Counted from the stretch's first letter, positions 42,873 through 51,652 are shown. The stretch is 64,000 nucleotides of DNA from Sphingopyxis sp. JAI108 (GCF_013410105.1 NZ_JACCCJ010000001.1:1426001-1490000); one strand, 5' to 3'. The notes: generated from the letters alone by a model not told the origin. Numbers and translations are program-made.

Positions 42873-45800
42873 ATGCGGGTTCGTGCATGCAATTTGCGCA
42901 AATTTCTGTTGAGTGGTGCGGCGATCGGCTGCCTGGCGTTTTCGGGCAATGCGGCGCTGGCGCGCGAGCATGTTACAAATTACCGCATTCCGGCGCAGTC
43001 GCTCGATCGCGCGCTGCGCGATTTCGGCGTGCAAAGCGGCGTGACGATTCTGGTCGATGCGTCGGTCGTCAACGGCAAGCGCACCGCCGGGCACAGCAAA
43101 CGTTCGGACCCCGAAACGGCGCTGCGCTCGCTGCTGCTCGGAACCGGGCTCGGCTATCGCCGCGACGGCAACGTCTTCGTGGTGACGCGGGAGGGAAACG
43201 CGACCCCGCTCGCCGCCGGCGATGAAATCGAGGACGATAATGAAATCGTCGTCACGGCGCAGAAGCGCGAGGAAAAGATCAGCGACGTGCCGATCGCGAT
43301 CAGCGCCTTCACGCCCAAGGGTCTCGACGACCGCAAGGTCGAAAGCGGGGCGGAACTGGTTCGCGCGGTTCCCAATGTCAATTTTTCGAAGGGCAACTTC
43401 AGCGGTTATGATTTCACGATCCGCGGCATCGGAACCAAGGCGATTTCCGCGTCGAGCGATCCCGCCGTCGCGGTCAGCTTCAACAACACGCCGCTGATCC
43501 GCAACCGCCTGTTCGAAGCAGAGTTTTTCGACCTTGAGCGCGTCGAGGTGCTCCGCGGCCCGCAAGGGACGCTATATGGCCGGAACGCCACGGGCGGGGT
43601 GGTCAATGTCATTCCGGCGATGCCGAGCGACGAGTTCGAGGGGATGGCGAAGGGCGAAGTCGGGAATTTTTCGACGCGCCGGCTGAGCGGGATGATCAAC
43701 GTTCCGCTGACCGACACGCTGGCGGTCCGCGCGGCCGGCGCGATGACCAAGCGCGACGGTTTCGATTTCAACAGTTTCACCCAACAGCGCGTCAACGATC
43801 GCGACCTGTGGTCGACGCGCGTGTCGGCGCAGTGGGAACCCACCGACGATCTGAAGGCGAGCTTCATCTGGCAGCATTTCGAGGAGGACGATCAGCGTTC
43901 GCGCACCGGCAAGCAGCTTTGCACGCGCGACGACGGGCCGGCGATGCTGGGCACGACGGTCGTCCCGGACTATCTGCGTCCGAAGCTGAGCCAAGGCTGC
44001 AAGCCGGGATCGCTTTACAGCGACGCGGCTTTCGGCGCGCCGAATGCGTCGAGCTTTGCGTTCGTCTACACGGCAAAGCTGATCGGCGTCGGCTTTGTTC
44101 CCGACCCCATATTGGGTGTCGCGGTGGTGCCGCTGATTGACCCGGACCTCGACCCCTATGCCGGCATCCGGCAATCCCGGAACCTGCGTGAGATCGCTAC
44201 CAGCTATGATCCGGTCTTCCGCGCCAAGAATGATGTGTTCCAGCTCAATCTCGAGGCAGGGGTGGGCGACTTGAAGCTGATCTCGCAGACCGCCTATTCG
44301 CGGGATCGTTACTATTCGTCGCAGGATTATAATCGCTTCGTTTCGGTTCCGATTTTCAACGATTCGAGCGACCCGGGGTTGATCGATGGTCTGGGACGGC
44401 CGAATAATATCCCCGGGCCGACTCCGGGTGGCGTCTATACCGATCCGCAACTCGGGCCCTCGGACCGGATGCTCGCGGTCGATGTCAGTCAGTCGCGCAA
44501 CACGCAATGGACGCAGGAGCTGCGGCTGCAATCCGATTTTTCGGGGCCATTTAATTTCAGCATCGGCGCCAATGCGCTGAACTTCAAGTCGCAGGACGAT
44601 TATTACGTCTTCAGCAATTTATTCAGCCTGCTTGGGGAGTATTTTTACAACCGCGAGGACGCGCCGGGCGAAATCGGCACGGGAACGCGCAATTGCAATC
44701 CGGGCCAGGAGTTTCGTGAATGCATCTATGTCGATCCGAATCCTATCGACCAGATCGACGGGCAGGGGCATAATTATTTCCGCAGCAAGAATGTCGTGCA
44801 GACGCGGTCGTGGGCGCTGTTCGGTGAGGCCTATTGGAATGTGTCGGACGATGTAAAGATCACCGCCGGCGCGCGCTATACCAACGACAAGAAGACCTCG
44901 ACACCGATTCCCAGCCAACTTTTGCTCGGCGCGCAGAATTTCGGAACCGAGAGCGGCGCATCGAGCGGCGGCCGCGTCAGCATCGGTTACCCGGCGCTGC
45001 CGCCGATCGACCAGCAGTGGGACGCCTTCACCGGACGGTTGGTCGTCGACTGGAAACCCGAAACCTCCTTTTCAGACGACACATTGGTCTATGCGTCCTT
45101 TTCGCACGGGTACAAAGGGGGCGGTTCGAACCCGCCGCGCGTCGATATCGACCCCAAGGTGATCCAGTATCAGCCGCTCGCCGAGACGTTCAAACCCGAG
45201 TATGTCAATGCGTTCGAAATCGGCACGAAGAACAGTTTCGCCGGTGGCAGGATGACGCTCAACGCCACCGCCTTTTTCTATGACTATACCGATTATCAAG
45301 TGTCGCAGATCGTCGACCGCATTTCGCTCAACGAAAATTTCGATGCGCAAAGCTGGGGGCTGGAGCTGGAGGCGGCGTGGCAGCCATCGCGCAATTTCCG
45401 GGTCGATTCCAACTTCGGCTATTTGCGCACGCGGATCGGAAAGGGGGCGCAATCGATCGATGTGATGGACCGGACGCAGGGGAATGAGGACTGGGTCGTG
45501 CTGCGTCCGCAGCTTGGCGTGCCGTCGAACTGCATCGCACCGCGCGACAAGGTCGAGACGATCCTCAATTCCTTTTTTGCCGGTCCTGGCGGGCTGGGAG
45601 ATTTGATGCTGTCCGCGATGTGCGCGGGATCGGCGCGCTACGGCAGCTTCAATCCGAATGTCGAGACCAATCTGCGCTACGATCAGTTTCTGGGTTTCAC
45701 TTACGATCCGCTCACCGACGCGCCGAACGGCGGGCGCGGTTTCTATGCCGATCTGGAAGGGAACGAGTTGCCCAATTCGCCGCGCTTCACCTTCAATGTC

Positions 45801-46112
45801 GGCGCCCAATATACCTTCTTCATCGACGACTGGAATCTGACGTTTCGCGGCGATTATTACCGCCAGGCGAAAAGCTATGCGCGCGTTTACAACACCGAAT
45901 ATGACCGGCTGAAGGCGTGGGACAATGCCAATCTGGCGGTGACGCTGGAACGGCCGGAATCGCAGTTCGCGATGCAGCTTTATGTCAAGAATCTGTTCAA
46001 CGACACGCCGATAACCAACACTTTCACGAACAGCGACGACACGGGGCTCAGCGCGAATATCTTCACGCTCGATCCGCGTATTATCGGCTTCAGTGTGACC
46101 AAGCGTTTCTGA
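42873..46112 (+). CDS. TonB-dependent receptor with N-terminal STN signalling domain
   Basis: A 1079-aa outer-membrane receptor. After the signal peptide it carries a secretin/TonB short N-terminal domain (about 32-110: YRIPAQSLDRALRDFGVQSG, ALRSLLLGTGLGYRRDGN), the module that contacts FecR. A TonB box-like EIVVTAQKREEKISDV, a plug with VEVLRGPQGTLYGRNATGG and a barrel ending VTKRF follow. With the divergent FecR and ECF sigma genes it forms a complete cell-surface signalling system. The ligand is unknown; it need not be iron in sphingomonads. Confidence 0.94.
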   Translation: MRVRACNLRKFLLSGAAIGCLAFSGNAALAREHVTNYRIPAQSLDRALRDFGVQSGVTILVDASVVNGKRTAGHSKRSDPETALRSLLLGTGLGYRRDGNVFVVTREGNATPLAAGDEIEDDNEIVVTAQKREEKISDVPIAISAFTPKGLDDRKVESGAELVRAVPNVNFSKGNFSGYDFTIRGIGTKAISASSDPAVAVSFNNTPLIRNRLFEAEFFDLERVEVLRGPQGTLYGRNATGGVVNVIPAMPSDEFEGMAKGEVGNFSTRRLSGMINVPLTDTLAVRAAGAMTKRDGFDFNSFTQQRVNDRDLWSTRVSAQWEPTDDLKASFIWQHFEEDDQRSRTGKQLCTRDDGPAMLGTTVVPDYLRPKLSQGCKPGSLYSDAAFGAPNASSFAFVYTAKLIGVGFVPDPILGVAVVPLIDPDLDPYAGIRQSRNLREIATSYDPVFRAKNDVFQLNLEAGVGDLKLISQTAYSRDRYYSSQDYNRFVSVPIFNDSSDPGLIDGLGRPNNIPGPTPGGVYTDPQLGPSDRMLAVDVSQSRNTQWTQELRLQSDFSGPFNFSIGANALNFKSQDDYYVFSNLFSLLGEYFYNREDAPGEIGTGTRNCNPGQEFRECIYVDPNPIDQIDGQGHNYFRSKNVVQTRSWALFGEAYWNVSDDVKITAGARYTNDKKTSTPIPSQLLLGAQNFGTESGASSGGRVSIGYPALPPIDQQWDAFTGRLVVDWKPETSFSDDTLVYASFSHGYKGGGSNPPRVDIDPKVIQYQPLAETFKPEYVNAFEIGTKNSFAGGRMTLNATAFFYDYTDYQVSQIVDRISLNENFDAQSWGLELEAAWQPSRNFRVDSNFGYLRTRIGKGAQSIDVMDRTQGNEDWVVLRPQLGVPSNCIAPRDKVETILNSFFAGPGGLGDLMLSAMCAGSARYGSFNPNVETNLRYDQFLGFTYDPLTDAPNGGRGFYADLEGNELPNSPRFTFNVGAQYTFFIDDWNLTFRGDYYRQAKSYARVYNTEYDRLKAWDNANLAVTLERPESQFAMQLYVKNLFNDTPITNTFTNSDDTGLSANIFTLDPRIIGFSVTKRF

Positions 46113-46137
46113 TCGGCACGACGCAAGGTCCTCCCTC

Positions 46138-46166
46138 GGGCGCGTTTTCGAACGCGCCCTTTTTTT
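46138..46166 (+). terminator. intrinsic terminator after the STN TonB receptor gene
   Basis: Stem GGGCGCGTT / AACGCGCCC with loop TTCG, followed by seven T. Strong rho-independent terminator. Confidence 0.92.
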
Positions 46167-46294
46167 ACGAACGATCGGATTCACCGAAAAATTTCGATGC
46201 CTTATCCCCCCTGTCCGATCGCGCACGCGTCTATGGGTAAGGGAAAGCAGAATAGTTTCCCGCAATGCAAAGCAATAAACGGAGAGGATAAGTC

Positions 46295-46789
46295 ATGAAC
46301 AATCTCAAGAAGATATTCGTCGGCACCGTGGCTGCGCTCGCCATGCTTCCTACCGCCGCGCTCGCGGGAACCTATTCGCCTGCGGGTACGGGTGGCGCCG
46401 GTCCCAGCACGGTGGAGGTGAAGAAAGGCATCACGCTGACCTGCACGCTCACCGCCACCACCAATTCGAACGGCACCATTTCGACCACGGTTCCCAGCGG
46501 CACCAAAATCACCGGCATTTCGCTGACCGGCGGCCTCTGCGGTGCGGTTTCGTTCAGCGGTTTTCCGTATGACATCACGACGCTGAACGCGACCGATGTC
46601 GTGATCAACGATGTGCGCGTCGTCGGCATCACCGGCAATTGCCGCGGAAACCTCCGCGCCAAGCTGGTCGGCGGCGTCCTCCAGTTCACCCACGCCAACA
46701 CCATCCCCTCGGACCCGCCCGGTGGCTCGGCGTGCAGCATGCAGAACAATGTCTCGACCAGCCCGACGGCATCCTACACCTATCCCTGA
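46295..46789 (+). CDS. small secreted protein of unknown function
   Basis: A 164-aa exported protein: signal peptide VGTVAALAMLPTAALAG, then a Thr/Gly/Ser-rich, beta-rich sequence with four cysteines (TLTCTL, GLCGAVS, GNCRGNL, SACSMQ) that could form two disulfides. A GGAGAGGA ribosome site precedes the ATG. The pattern KKGITLTCTLTATT followed by short beta repeats faintly recalls secreted PraA/PraB-type proteins (activators of alkane oxidation), but I would not name it on that. It sits alone between terminators; a TonB receptor gene follows. Confidence 0.75.
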   Translation: MNNLKKIFVGTVAALAMLPTAALAGTYSPAGTGGAGPSTVEVKKGITLTCTLTATTNSNGTISTTVPSGTKITGISLTGGLCGAVSFSGFPYDITTLNATDVVINDVRVVGITGNCRGNLRAKLVGGVLQFTHANTIPSDPPGGSACSMQNNVSTSPTASYTYP

Positions 46790-46814
46790 TCGGCCGTTGG
46801 CAACCAGACCGTCC

Positions 46815-46841
46815 CCTGCCTGTCCCTATGGGGCAGGCAGG
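46815..46841 (+). terminator. hairpin after the secreted-protein gene
   Basis: A 12-bp stem CCTGCCTGTCCC / GGGGCAGGCAGG (one wobble) with loop TAT, 26 nt after the stop codon. No clean T run, so a terminator or a 3'-end stabiliser. Confidence 0.55.
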
Positions 46842-46890
46842 ATCGGGGTAACCCCTCCCTCCCTCCCCACGGTCTGCCAACAGCTGAAAC

Positions 46891-46929
46891 GATGAAGACC
46901 GGAAGGCATTTTGCCTTCCGGTCTTCATC
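46891..46929. repeat. perfect 18-bp inverted repeat
   Basis: Left arm 46891-46908 (GATGAAGACCGGAAGGCA) and right arm 46912-46929 are exact complements around a 3-nt TTT loop. It lies between the small secreted protein and the orphan TonB receptor, 62 nt before the receptor start. No T run follows, so it is not a simple intrinsic terminator. Confidence 0.8.
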
Positions 46930-46991
46930 GGCTTGCGGGGGAAGGGACGGGCGCGGCGGGGTTTCGAGGCTGCAGGACGGGTGACGGAACG

Positions 46992-49217
46992 ATGAATGCG
47001 GGGATAGACGGGGGATTTGCCGGCGCGATTGGCGTGCTGCTCACCCTGCTGGGCGTCCCGGCCCAGGCTCAGGCTCCCGCGGTCGAATCCTCCTCGCCCC
47101 TATCGCCCGAAATCGACGAGATCGTGGTCACCGCCCAGTGGGGCGCCGCGCTGGTCGAGTCCGAAACCGAACTCGGCGAGGCCGAAATCGACGCTTATGG
47201 CGCGAATTCGATCGGCGACCTTGTCTCGCTAATCGCCCCGCTCACCGGGCGGCCGGACGAACGCCCGATCATCCTCATCAACGGCGAGCGCGCCGATGGC
47301 GCAACCGGAATCAACGGTTTCCCGCCTGAAGCACTGGCGCGGATCGCCATCCTGCGCTCGGAGGCGGCGGAGCGATATGGCTATCCGCCCGGGCAGCGGG
47401 TGGTGAACCTCGTGCTCAAAAAGAGCTTCGCGTCGTGGCAGGGCGAAGCCGGCGTGCAAATCGCGACGGCGGGCGGACGCGAAAGCGGGCAGCTGTCGCT
47501 CGGCCGCTTCGTGATCGACGGCAAATCGCGCTGGAGCGCGCGCATCGACGCCTCGCACGACAATCACCTGCTCAAGAGCGCGCGCAGCGGTGCAGGCGAC
47601 CTCGACGCCTCCGATGCCAGCCGCACGCTGCTGCCCGCTTCGGACAGGCTGACGATGAATCTTGGCCTGACGCGGCCGCTGGGGCGGTTCAGCGGCACAT
47701 TCGGTATCGATGTCGCCCGGCGCGACACGCGCCAGTTGCTCGGCCCGGCGCCCGTGCCCGCTGGCGGTGGCGGGGATCCGCTTCGCGGCGATCAGGATTC
47801 GACAAACCTCGGATTGTCGGCGCTTTTGGGCGGCCCGCTCGCCGGCTGGCAATCGAATATCATCGCCCGCTACACGCGCTCCTGGTCCACCAACGCGCTC
47901 GAACGCGTGGCCGCCGGGCCCGAAATCCGGATCGACCGGACGCGTTCGCGCAGCGAGGGGTTGTCGGCCCAGGTCAATCTCAACCGGCCGGTCCTGACGC
48001 TTCCAGCCGGCATGGTAACATCGAACATTTCGTTCGGCGCGGCCCGCGACTGGACCCAAAGTCGCGGGTCGGGGGAGGGGGATATTCCTGCCGGGTTCGA
48101 ATTCCGGCGCCGGCAATGGGACGCGCGGCTCTCGCTCGGCGTTCCGATCTCCTCATCGGTTTCCGACCGTTTTTCGGCGCTCGGCGACCTGTCGGTCGAT
48201 ATCGCCGGCGGCGTGAGCGAGGCTTCGGGCTCGCCGCTGCAGGAACGGTTCGATTTCGGATTGAACTGGACGCCTTTCCCCCTGCTTCAGCTCACCGCCA
48301 CGGCGGGCTTTGCGCAGCTGATACCGAGCGCCGATCAATTGGGCGGCCCCTATGTCGAGGAGGTCAGGCGCATCTATGACTATCGCCGGCAGGAGATCGC
48401 CGAACCGCGATGGATAACCGGGGGCAATCCCGACCTCGGCCGCGGGCGGCAGCGCAGCTATTCGCTGCGCGCCAGCCTGACGCCCTTCGCCGATCCGCAA
48501 ATCTCGATCACATCGCAATATCAGCGACAATCGGCGACCGGCGGCGCCGGACTATTCCCGACGCTGACGCCCGCAGTCGAGGATGCGTTTCCGGAGCGCG
48601 TCGTGCGCGATGCTGCTGGCCGGCTCGTCTCGGTCGATGCGCGCCCGATCCGGATCGCGCGCGACATCAGCGAACGGCTCGACAGCGGCCTTGTGGTCTC
48701 CTTTTCCACCGGGGGCCGGGCTGGCGCAGAAGTCGGCGCTCCGCCGCAAGCCAGCCCCTGGCAGGTGACCTTGTCGATCAACCATGGATGGACGCTCCGC
48801 AGCGAATTGCTGACCCGCCCCGGTGTCCCCGCCATCGACCGGCTGCGCGGCGACACCGCGCAATCGCGGCATAGCCTCACGTTCCAGCTCGTCGCCGGCC
48901 GCGCCGGGGCGGGGTTTACGCTAGACGGGACCTGGCAAAGCCCCTTCCGCCTCCGCGTCGACGGTCAGCAGGATTATCGCCACCGTGCCGTGACGGCGCT
49001 GAACCTTCGCCTGTTCGCCGAGCCAGAGCGCTTGCTGCGAATGCAGGAGAAGCCCGCGTGGCTCTCGGACCTGAATATTGCGCTCGATATCCGGAACCTG
49101 TTCGACAGCTATCGGCGCGTCGTGCTGAGCGACGGCACCGTGCCGGCGGGCTATGAACGCTATGAAGTCGACCCGCTCGGCCGTACGGTCCAGTTGTCGC
49201 TCCGCAAACGTTTCTAG
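46992..49217 (+). CDS. TonB-dependent receptor-like protein
   Basis: A 741-aa outer-membrane protein: signal peptide (IGVLLTLLGVPAQAQ), TonB box-like EIDEIVVTAQ, a short plug (SIGDLVSLIAPLTGRPDERP, IILINGERADG, RIAILRSEAAERYGYPPGQR) and a beta-barrel ending LSLRKRF. The plug has the VNLVLKK signature of receptors lacking an STN domain. ATG 46992 is chosen as it precedes the signal peptide directly. It converges with the Lrp gene, overlapping it by 4 nt. The ligand is unknown. Confidence 0.85.
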   Translation: MNAGIDGGFAGAIGVLLTLLGVPAQAQAPAVESSSPLSPEIDEIVVTAQWGAALVESETELGEAEIDAYGANSIGDLVSLIAPLTGRPDERPIILINGERADGATGINGFPPEALARIAILRSEAAERYGYPPGQRVVNLVLKKSFASWQGEAGVQIATAGGRESGQLSLGRFVIDGKSRWSARIDASHDNHLLKSARSGAGDLDASDASRTLLPASDRLTMNLGLTRPLGRFSGTFGIDVARRDTRQLLGPAPVPAGGGGDPLRGDQDSTNLGLSALLGGPLAGWQSNIIARYTRSWSTNALERVAAGPEIRIDRTRSRSEGLSAQVNLNRPVLTLPAGMVTSNISFGAARDWTQSRGSGEGDIPAGFEFRRRQWDARLSLGVPISSSVSDRFSALGDLSVDIAGGVSEASGSPLQERFDFGLNWTPFPLLQLTATAGFAQLIPSADQLGGPYVEEVRRIYDYRRQEIAEPRWITGGNPDLGRGRQRSYSLRASLTPFADPQISITSQYQRQSATGGAGLFPTLTPAVEDAFPERVVRDAAGRLVSVDARPIRIARDISERLDSGLVVSFSTGGRAGAEVGAPPQASPWQVTLSINHGWTLRSELLTRPGVPAIDRLRGDTAQSRHSLTFQLVAGRAGAGFTLDGTWQSPFRLRVDGQQDYRHRAVTALNLRLFAEPERLLRMQEKPAWLSDLNIALDIRNLFDSYRRVVLSDGTVPAGYERYEVDPLGRTVQLSLRKRF

Positions 49218-49690
49218 CGCGGCGCGCGCGCCTCGGTGGTGCGGGCCCATTCGGCAAGCGGCCCGTGTCGTTTGATCGTCTTGAGGCACACGACGGTTTT
49301 CAACCGCTGGACGCCGGGCAGCTTCGACAAATTATGACGGAGCAGCTCGTCGAGGTGATCGGCCGATCGCGCAAAAATCTTGAGCAGATAGTCGCTCTCG
49401 CCCGCGGTGGTGTGGCACTCGACCACGGCCGGATGCGCGAGAACGGCGGCCTCGAACTCGATATGCGCGTCGAAACGGATCTGCACCTCGACAAAACTTT
49501 GCACCGCAAGCCCGATCGCGATCGGATCGAGGCGCGCGGCATAACCGTCGATCACGCCGCTTTCCTCAAGATTTTTCACGCGCGACCAGCAGGGCGACTT
49601 CGACAGACCGACCCGGTCGCCAAGGTCGGCGTAGGATTGGCGGCCGTCGCTTTCGAGTGCGGCGGCGATCTTCCAGTCGAGCTTGTCCAT
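49214..49690 (-). CDS. Lrp/AsnC family transcriptional regulator (KynR-like by context)
   Basis: A 158-aa feast/famine regulator. N-terminal helix-turn-helix (LDWKIAAALESDGRQSYADL, VGLSKSPCWSRVKNLEESG) and a C-terminal RAM ligand domain (VECHTTAGESDYLLKIFA, LPGVQRLKTVVCLKTIK). It is divergent from the eight-gene tryptophan operon. In Pseudomonas the Lrp-type KynR activates kynurenine genes in response to L-kynurenine, so a similar role, perhaps with 5-hydroxykynurenine as ligand, is a reasonable inference. Confidence 0.92.
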   Translation of the reverse strand: MDKLDWKIAAALESDGRQSYADLGDRVGLSKSPCWSRVKNLEESGVIDGYAARLDPIAIGLAVQSFVEVQIRFDAHIEFEAAVLAHPAVVECHTTAGESDYLLKIFARSADHLDELLRHNLSKLPGVQRLKTVVCLKTIKRHGPLAEWARTTEARAPR

Positions 49691-49799
49691 GCGTTCCGTC
49701 CTATATCGTGTTCAGGCAGCAATAGAGGAGCAAGTCGCACAGGAGAAGAACAAAATCCTTCATTTGGTGATAATGGCAGAACGATAGGTTGGTTTCGAT

Positions 49800-49820
49800 C
49801 GGATTTGAACAACAAATCCG
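49800..49820. promoter_or_regulatory. dyad in the Lrp / tryptophan-operon divergent region
   Basis: CGGATTT / AAATCCG, 7-bp perfect arms separated by GAACAAC, located 58 nt before the hydroxylase ATG and within the divergent region. Size and symmetry suit an Lrp/AsnC binding site. This is inferred from position only. Confidence 0.5.
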
Positions 49821-49877
49821 GACAATGTTCGCGCGCACGCGGGCTAGTCTTGCGGGCGAAGGTTTGGAGAGAGACCG

Positions 49878-50750
49878 ATGGCCGCGACACATATTTTCGA
49901 CGCACCGCCCGAAGGTGTCGCGGCCGATTGGACGATGCCGCAAAACTGGCGTGCCTTCACGGCCGAACAACATGAGACCTGGCGGTCGCTGTTCGATCGG
50001 CAGTCGGCGGCGCTCGACGGTTATGCGTGCCGGTCGTTCCTCGGCGGGCTCGACATTCTTCGCAAGCTGAAACCGGGGGTTCCCGACTTCACCGAACTCA
50101 ACGCGCTGCTCAAACCCGTGTCGGGGTGGGAGGTCGTGGCGGTGCCGGGCTGGATTCCGAACGAGCCCTTTTTCCGGCATCTGGCGAACCGGCGCTTTCC
50201 CGCCGCCAATTTCGTCCGCCCGCCCGAGCAGATCGCGTACAGCGAAGAGCCCGATATGTTTCACGACATATTCGGCCATGTCCCGATGCTCACCGATCCG
50301 GCCTTTTCGGACTTTCTGGTCGCTTATGGCGAGGCGGGATTGCGCGCCGAAAAGCTTGGGGCATCGGACTATCTCGGGCGGCTGTGGCTTTACACGGTCG
50401 AGTTCGGCCTCGTCGTCGAGGATGGCGAGCTTCGCGCTTTTGGTGGCGGGCTGATGTCGAGCTTTGCCGAAACCCTGTCGGCGCTGACCGCGCCCGAACC
50501 GCGGCGCCTCTGGCTCGATATCGAGCGGGTTATGCGGACCAGATATCATTTCGACCAGTTGCAGCAGACCTATTTCGTCGTCGCGGGGTTCGAGCAATTG
50601 CTGCGCGCGACCGAGGAAACCGACTTTGCGAGCGTCTATCGCAAGATAGCGAACGAGCCCGCGCTTGAACCGGGGGATGCCTGTCCGGGCGATGTCGCCT
50701 ATGAAGGACGCCTGCCGGCCCGTCCGGCAAGCGGAGAGGCATTCCCATGA
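49878..50750 (+). CDS. aromatic amino acid hydroxylase (phenylalanine-4-hydroxylase family; proposed tryptophan 5-hydroxylase)
   Basis: Tetrahydropterin- and non-heme-iron-dependent hydroxylase, 290 aa. Iron ligands: His129 and His134 in MFHDIFGHVPML and Glu175 in YTVEFGL. Conserved LANRRFP and TRYHFDQLQQTYFV are present. Two specificity positions differ from bacterial phenylalanine hydroxylases: the VPGL Leu is Trp92 (VPGWIP) and the Trp four residues before the iron-ligand Glu is Leu171. Changing these same two positions in Chromobacterium hydroxylase (Leu101Tyr, Trp180Phe) raises tryptophan 5-hydroxylation, as I recall. As first gene of an operon of kynurenine genes it more plausibly acts on tryptophan than on phenylalanine. 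Its stop overlaps kynA (ATGA). Confidence 0.85.
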   Translation: MAATHIFDAPPEGVAADWTMPQNWRAFTAEQHETWRSLFDRQSAALDGYACRSFLGGLDILRKLKPGVPDFTELNALLKPVSGWEVVAVPGWIPNEPFFRHLANRRFPAANFVRPPEQIAYSEEPDMFHDIFGHVPMLTDPAFSDFLVAYGEAGLRAEKLGASDYLGRLWLYTVEFGLVVEDGELRAFGGGLMSSFAETLSALTAPEPRRLWLDIERVMRTRYHFDQLQQTYFVVAGFEQLLRATEETDFASVYRKIANEPALEPGDACPGDVAYEGRLPARPASGEAFP

Positions 50751-51652
50751 TCAGGCAGACGCGCGACGGCGGCACCGACATCTTCGAGACCGAGATCGAC
50801 GGCGAGACGATCCAGTGGGACAATGGGCTCACTTACGCTCGGCATCTCCAGACCGCGCAGCTCTTGTCGGCACAGGTGCCGGTGTCGGACAAGCCCGACG
50901 AGATGCTGTTCATCATCATGCACCAGACGATGGAGCTGTGGATCAAGCTGGTGCTGCATGAGGCGCGGCTGGTCCTTGACGCGATCCAGGCCGACCGGCT
51001 GGAAATTGCAGGCAAGGGGCTCGACCGCATCGCGACGATCCAGCGGCACATGATCCACAGCTGGGAGGTGCTCGCGACGCTGACGCCGCATGATTTCCTG
51101 ACTTTCCGCGGCTTCCTGCGCCGCGCGTCGGGGTTCCAGTCGCAGCAATATCGCGAGCTTGAATATCTGCTTGGCAACAAGCGCGAGGATATGATGATCG
51201 TCCATAAGGACGACCCAGTGGCCACGGAGCGGCTGCGCGCGACGTTCGAGGCGCCGTCGATCTACGACGAACTGCTGCGACTGCTGGCGCGGCGCGGGTT
51301 CGCCATTCCCGCCGATCATCTGGAGCGCGACTGGACCAAGCCCTATGAAGCGTCCGAGGCGGTCGAAAAGGCGTGGCTGGCGATCTACACCGACCCTGAC
51401 CGGTACTGGGATCTCTACACGCTCGCCGAAAAGGTCACCGCGCTCGAATATTATTTCCAGGAATGGCGCTTCAAGCACATGAAGACCGTCGCGCGCGTGA
51501 TCGGGCACAAGCCGGGGACCGGCGGCTCGTCGGGGGTCAATTATCTCGTCAAGGCGCTGAGCCTCAGTTTCTTTCCCGAACTCTGGTCGATGCGCACCGA
51601 AATGGTCGCGCCGCGCGAGGGTGGGGACTATGCGGCGGGGGAGCGCAAATGA
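50747..51652 (+). CDS. kynA: tryptophan 2,3-dioxygenase
   Basis: Heme dioxygenase opening the indole ring of tryptophan to N-formylkynurenine; 301 aa. The opening LTYARHLQTAQLLSAQ, the segment FIIMHQTMELW with the active-site His, LTFRGFLRRASGFQSQQYRE with the carboxylate-binding Arg, HMKTVARVIG and the C-terminal GTGGSSGVNYL are diagnostic. Compared with the Xanthomonas enzyme as I recall it (FIIQHQTSELW, YMGFR), the residues next to the His are Met instead of Gln and Ser, and the Tyr near the Arg is Phe. In this operon the true substrate may be 5-hydroxytryptophan. Confidence 0.95.
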   Translation: MIRQTRDGGTDIFETEIDGETIQWDNGLTYARHLQTAQLLSAQVPVSDKPDEMLFIIMHQTMELWIKLVLHEARLVLDAIQADRLEIAGKGLDRIATIQRHMIHSWEVLATLTPHDFLTFRGFLRRASGFQSQQYRELEYLLGNKREDMMIVHKDDPVATERLRATFEAPSIYDELLRLLARRGFAIPADHLERDWTKPYEASEAVEKAWLAIYTDPDRYWDLYTLAEKVTALEYYFQEWRFKHMKTVARVIGHKPGTGGSSGVNYLVKALSLSFFPELWSMRTEMVAPREGGDYAAGERK

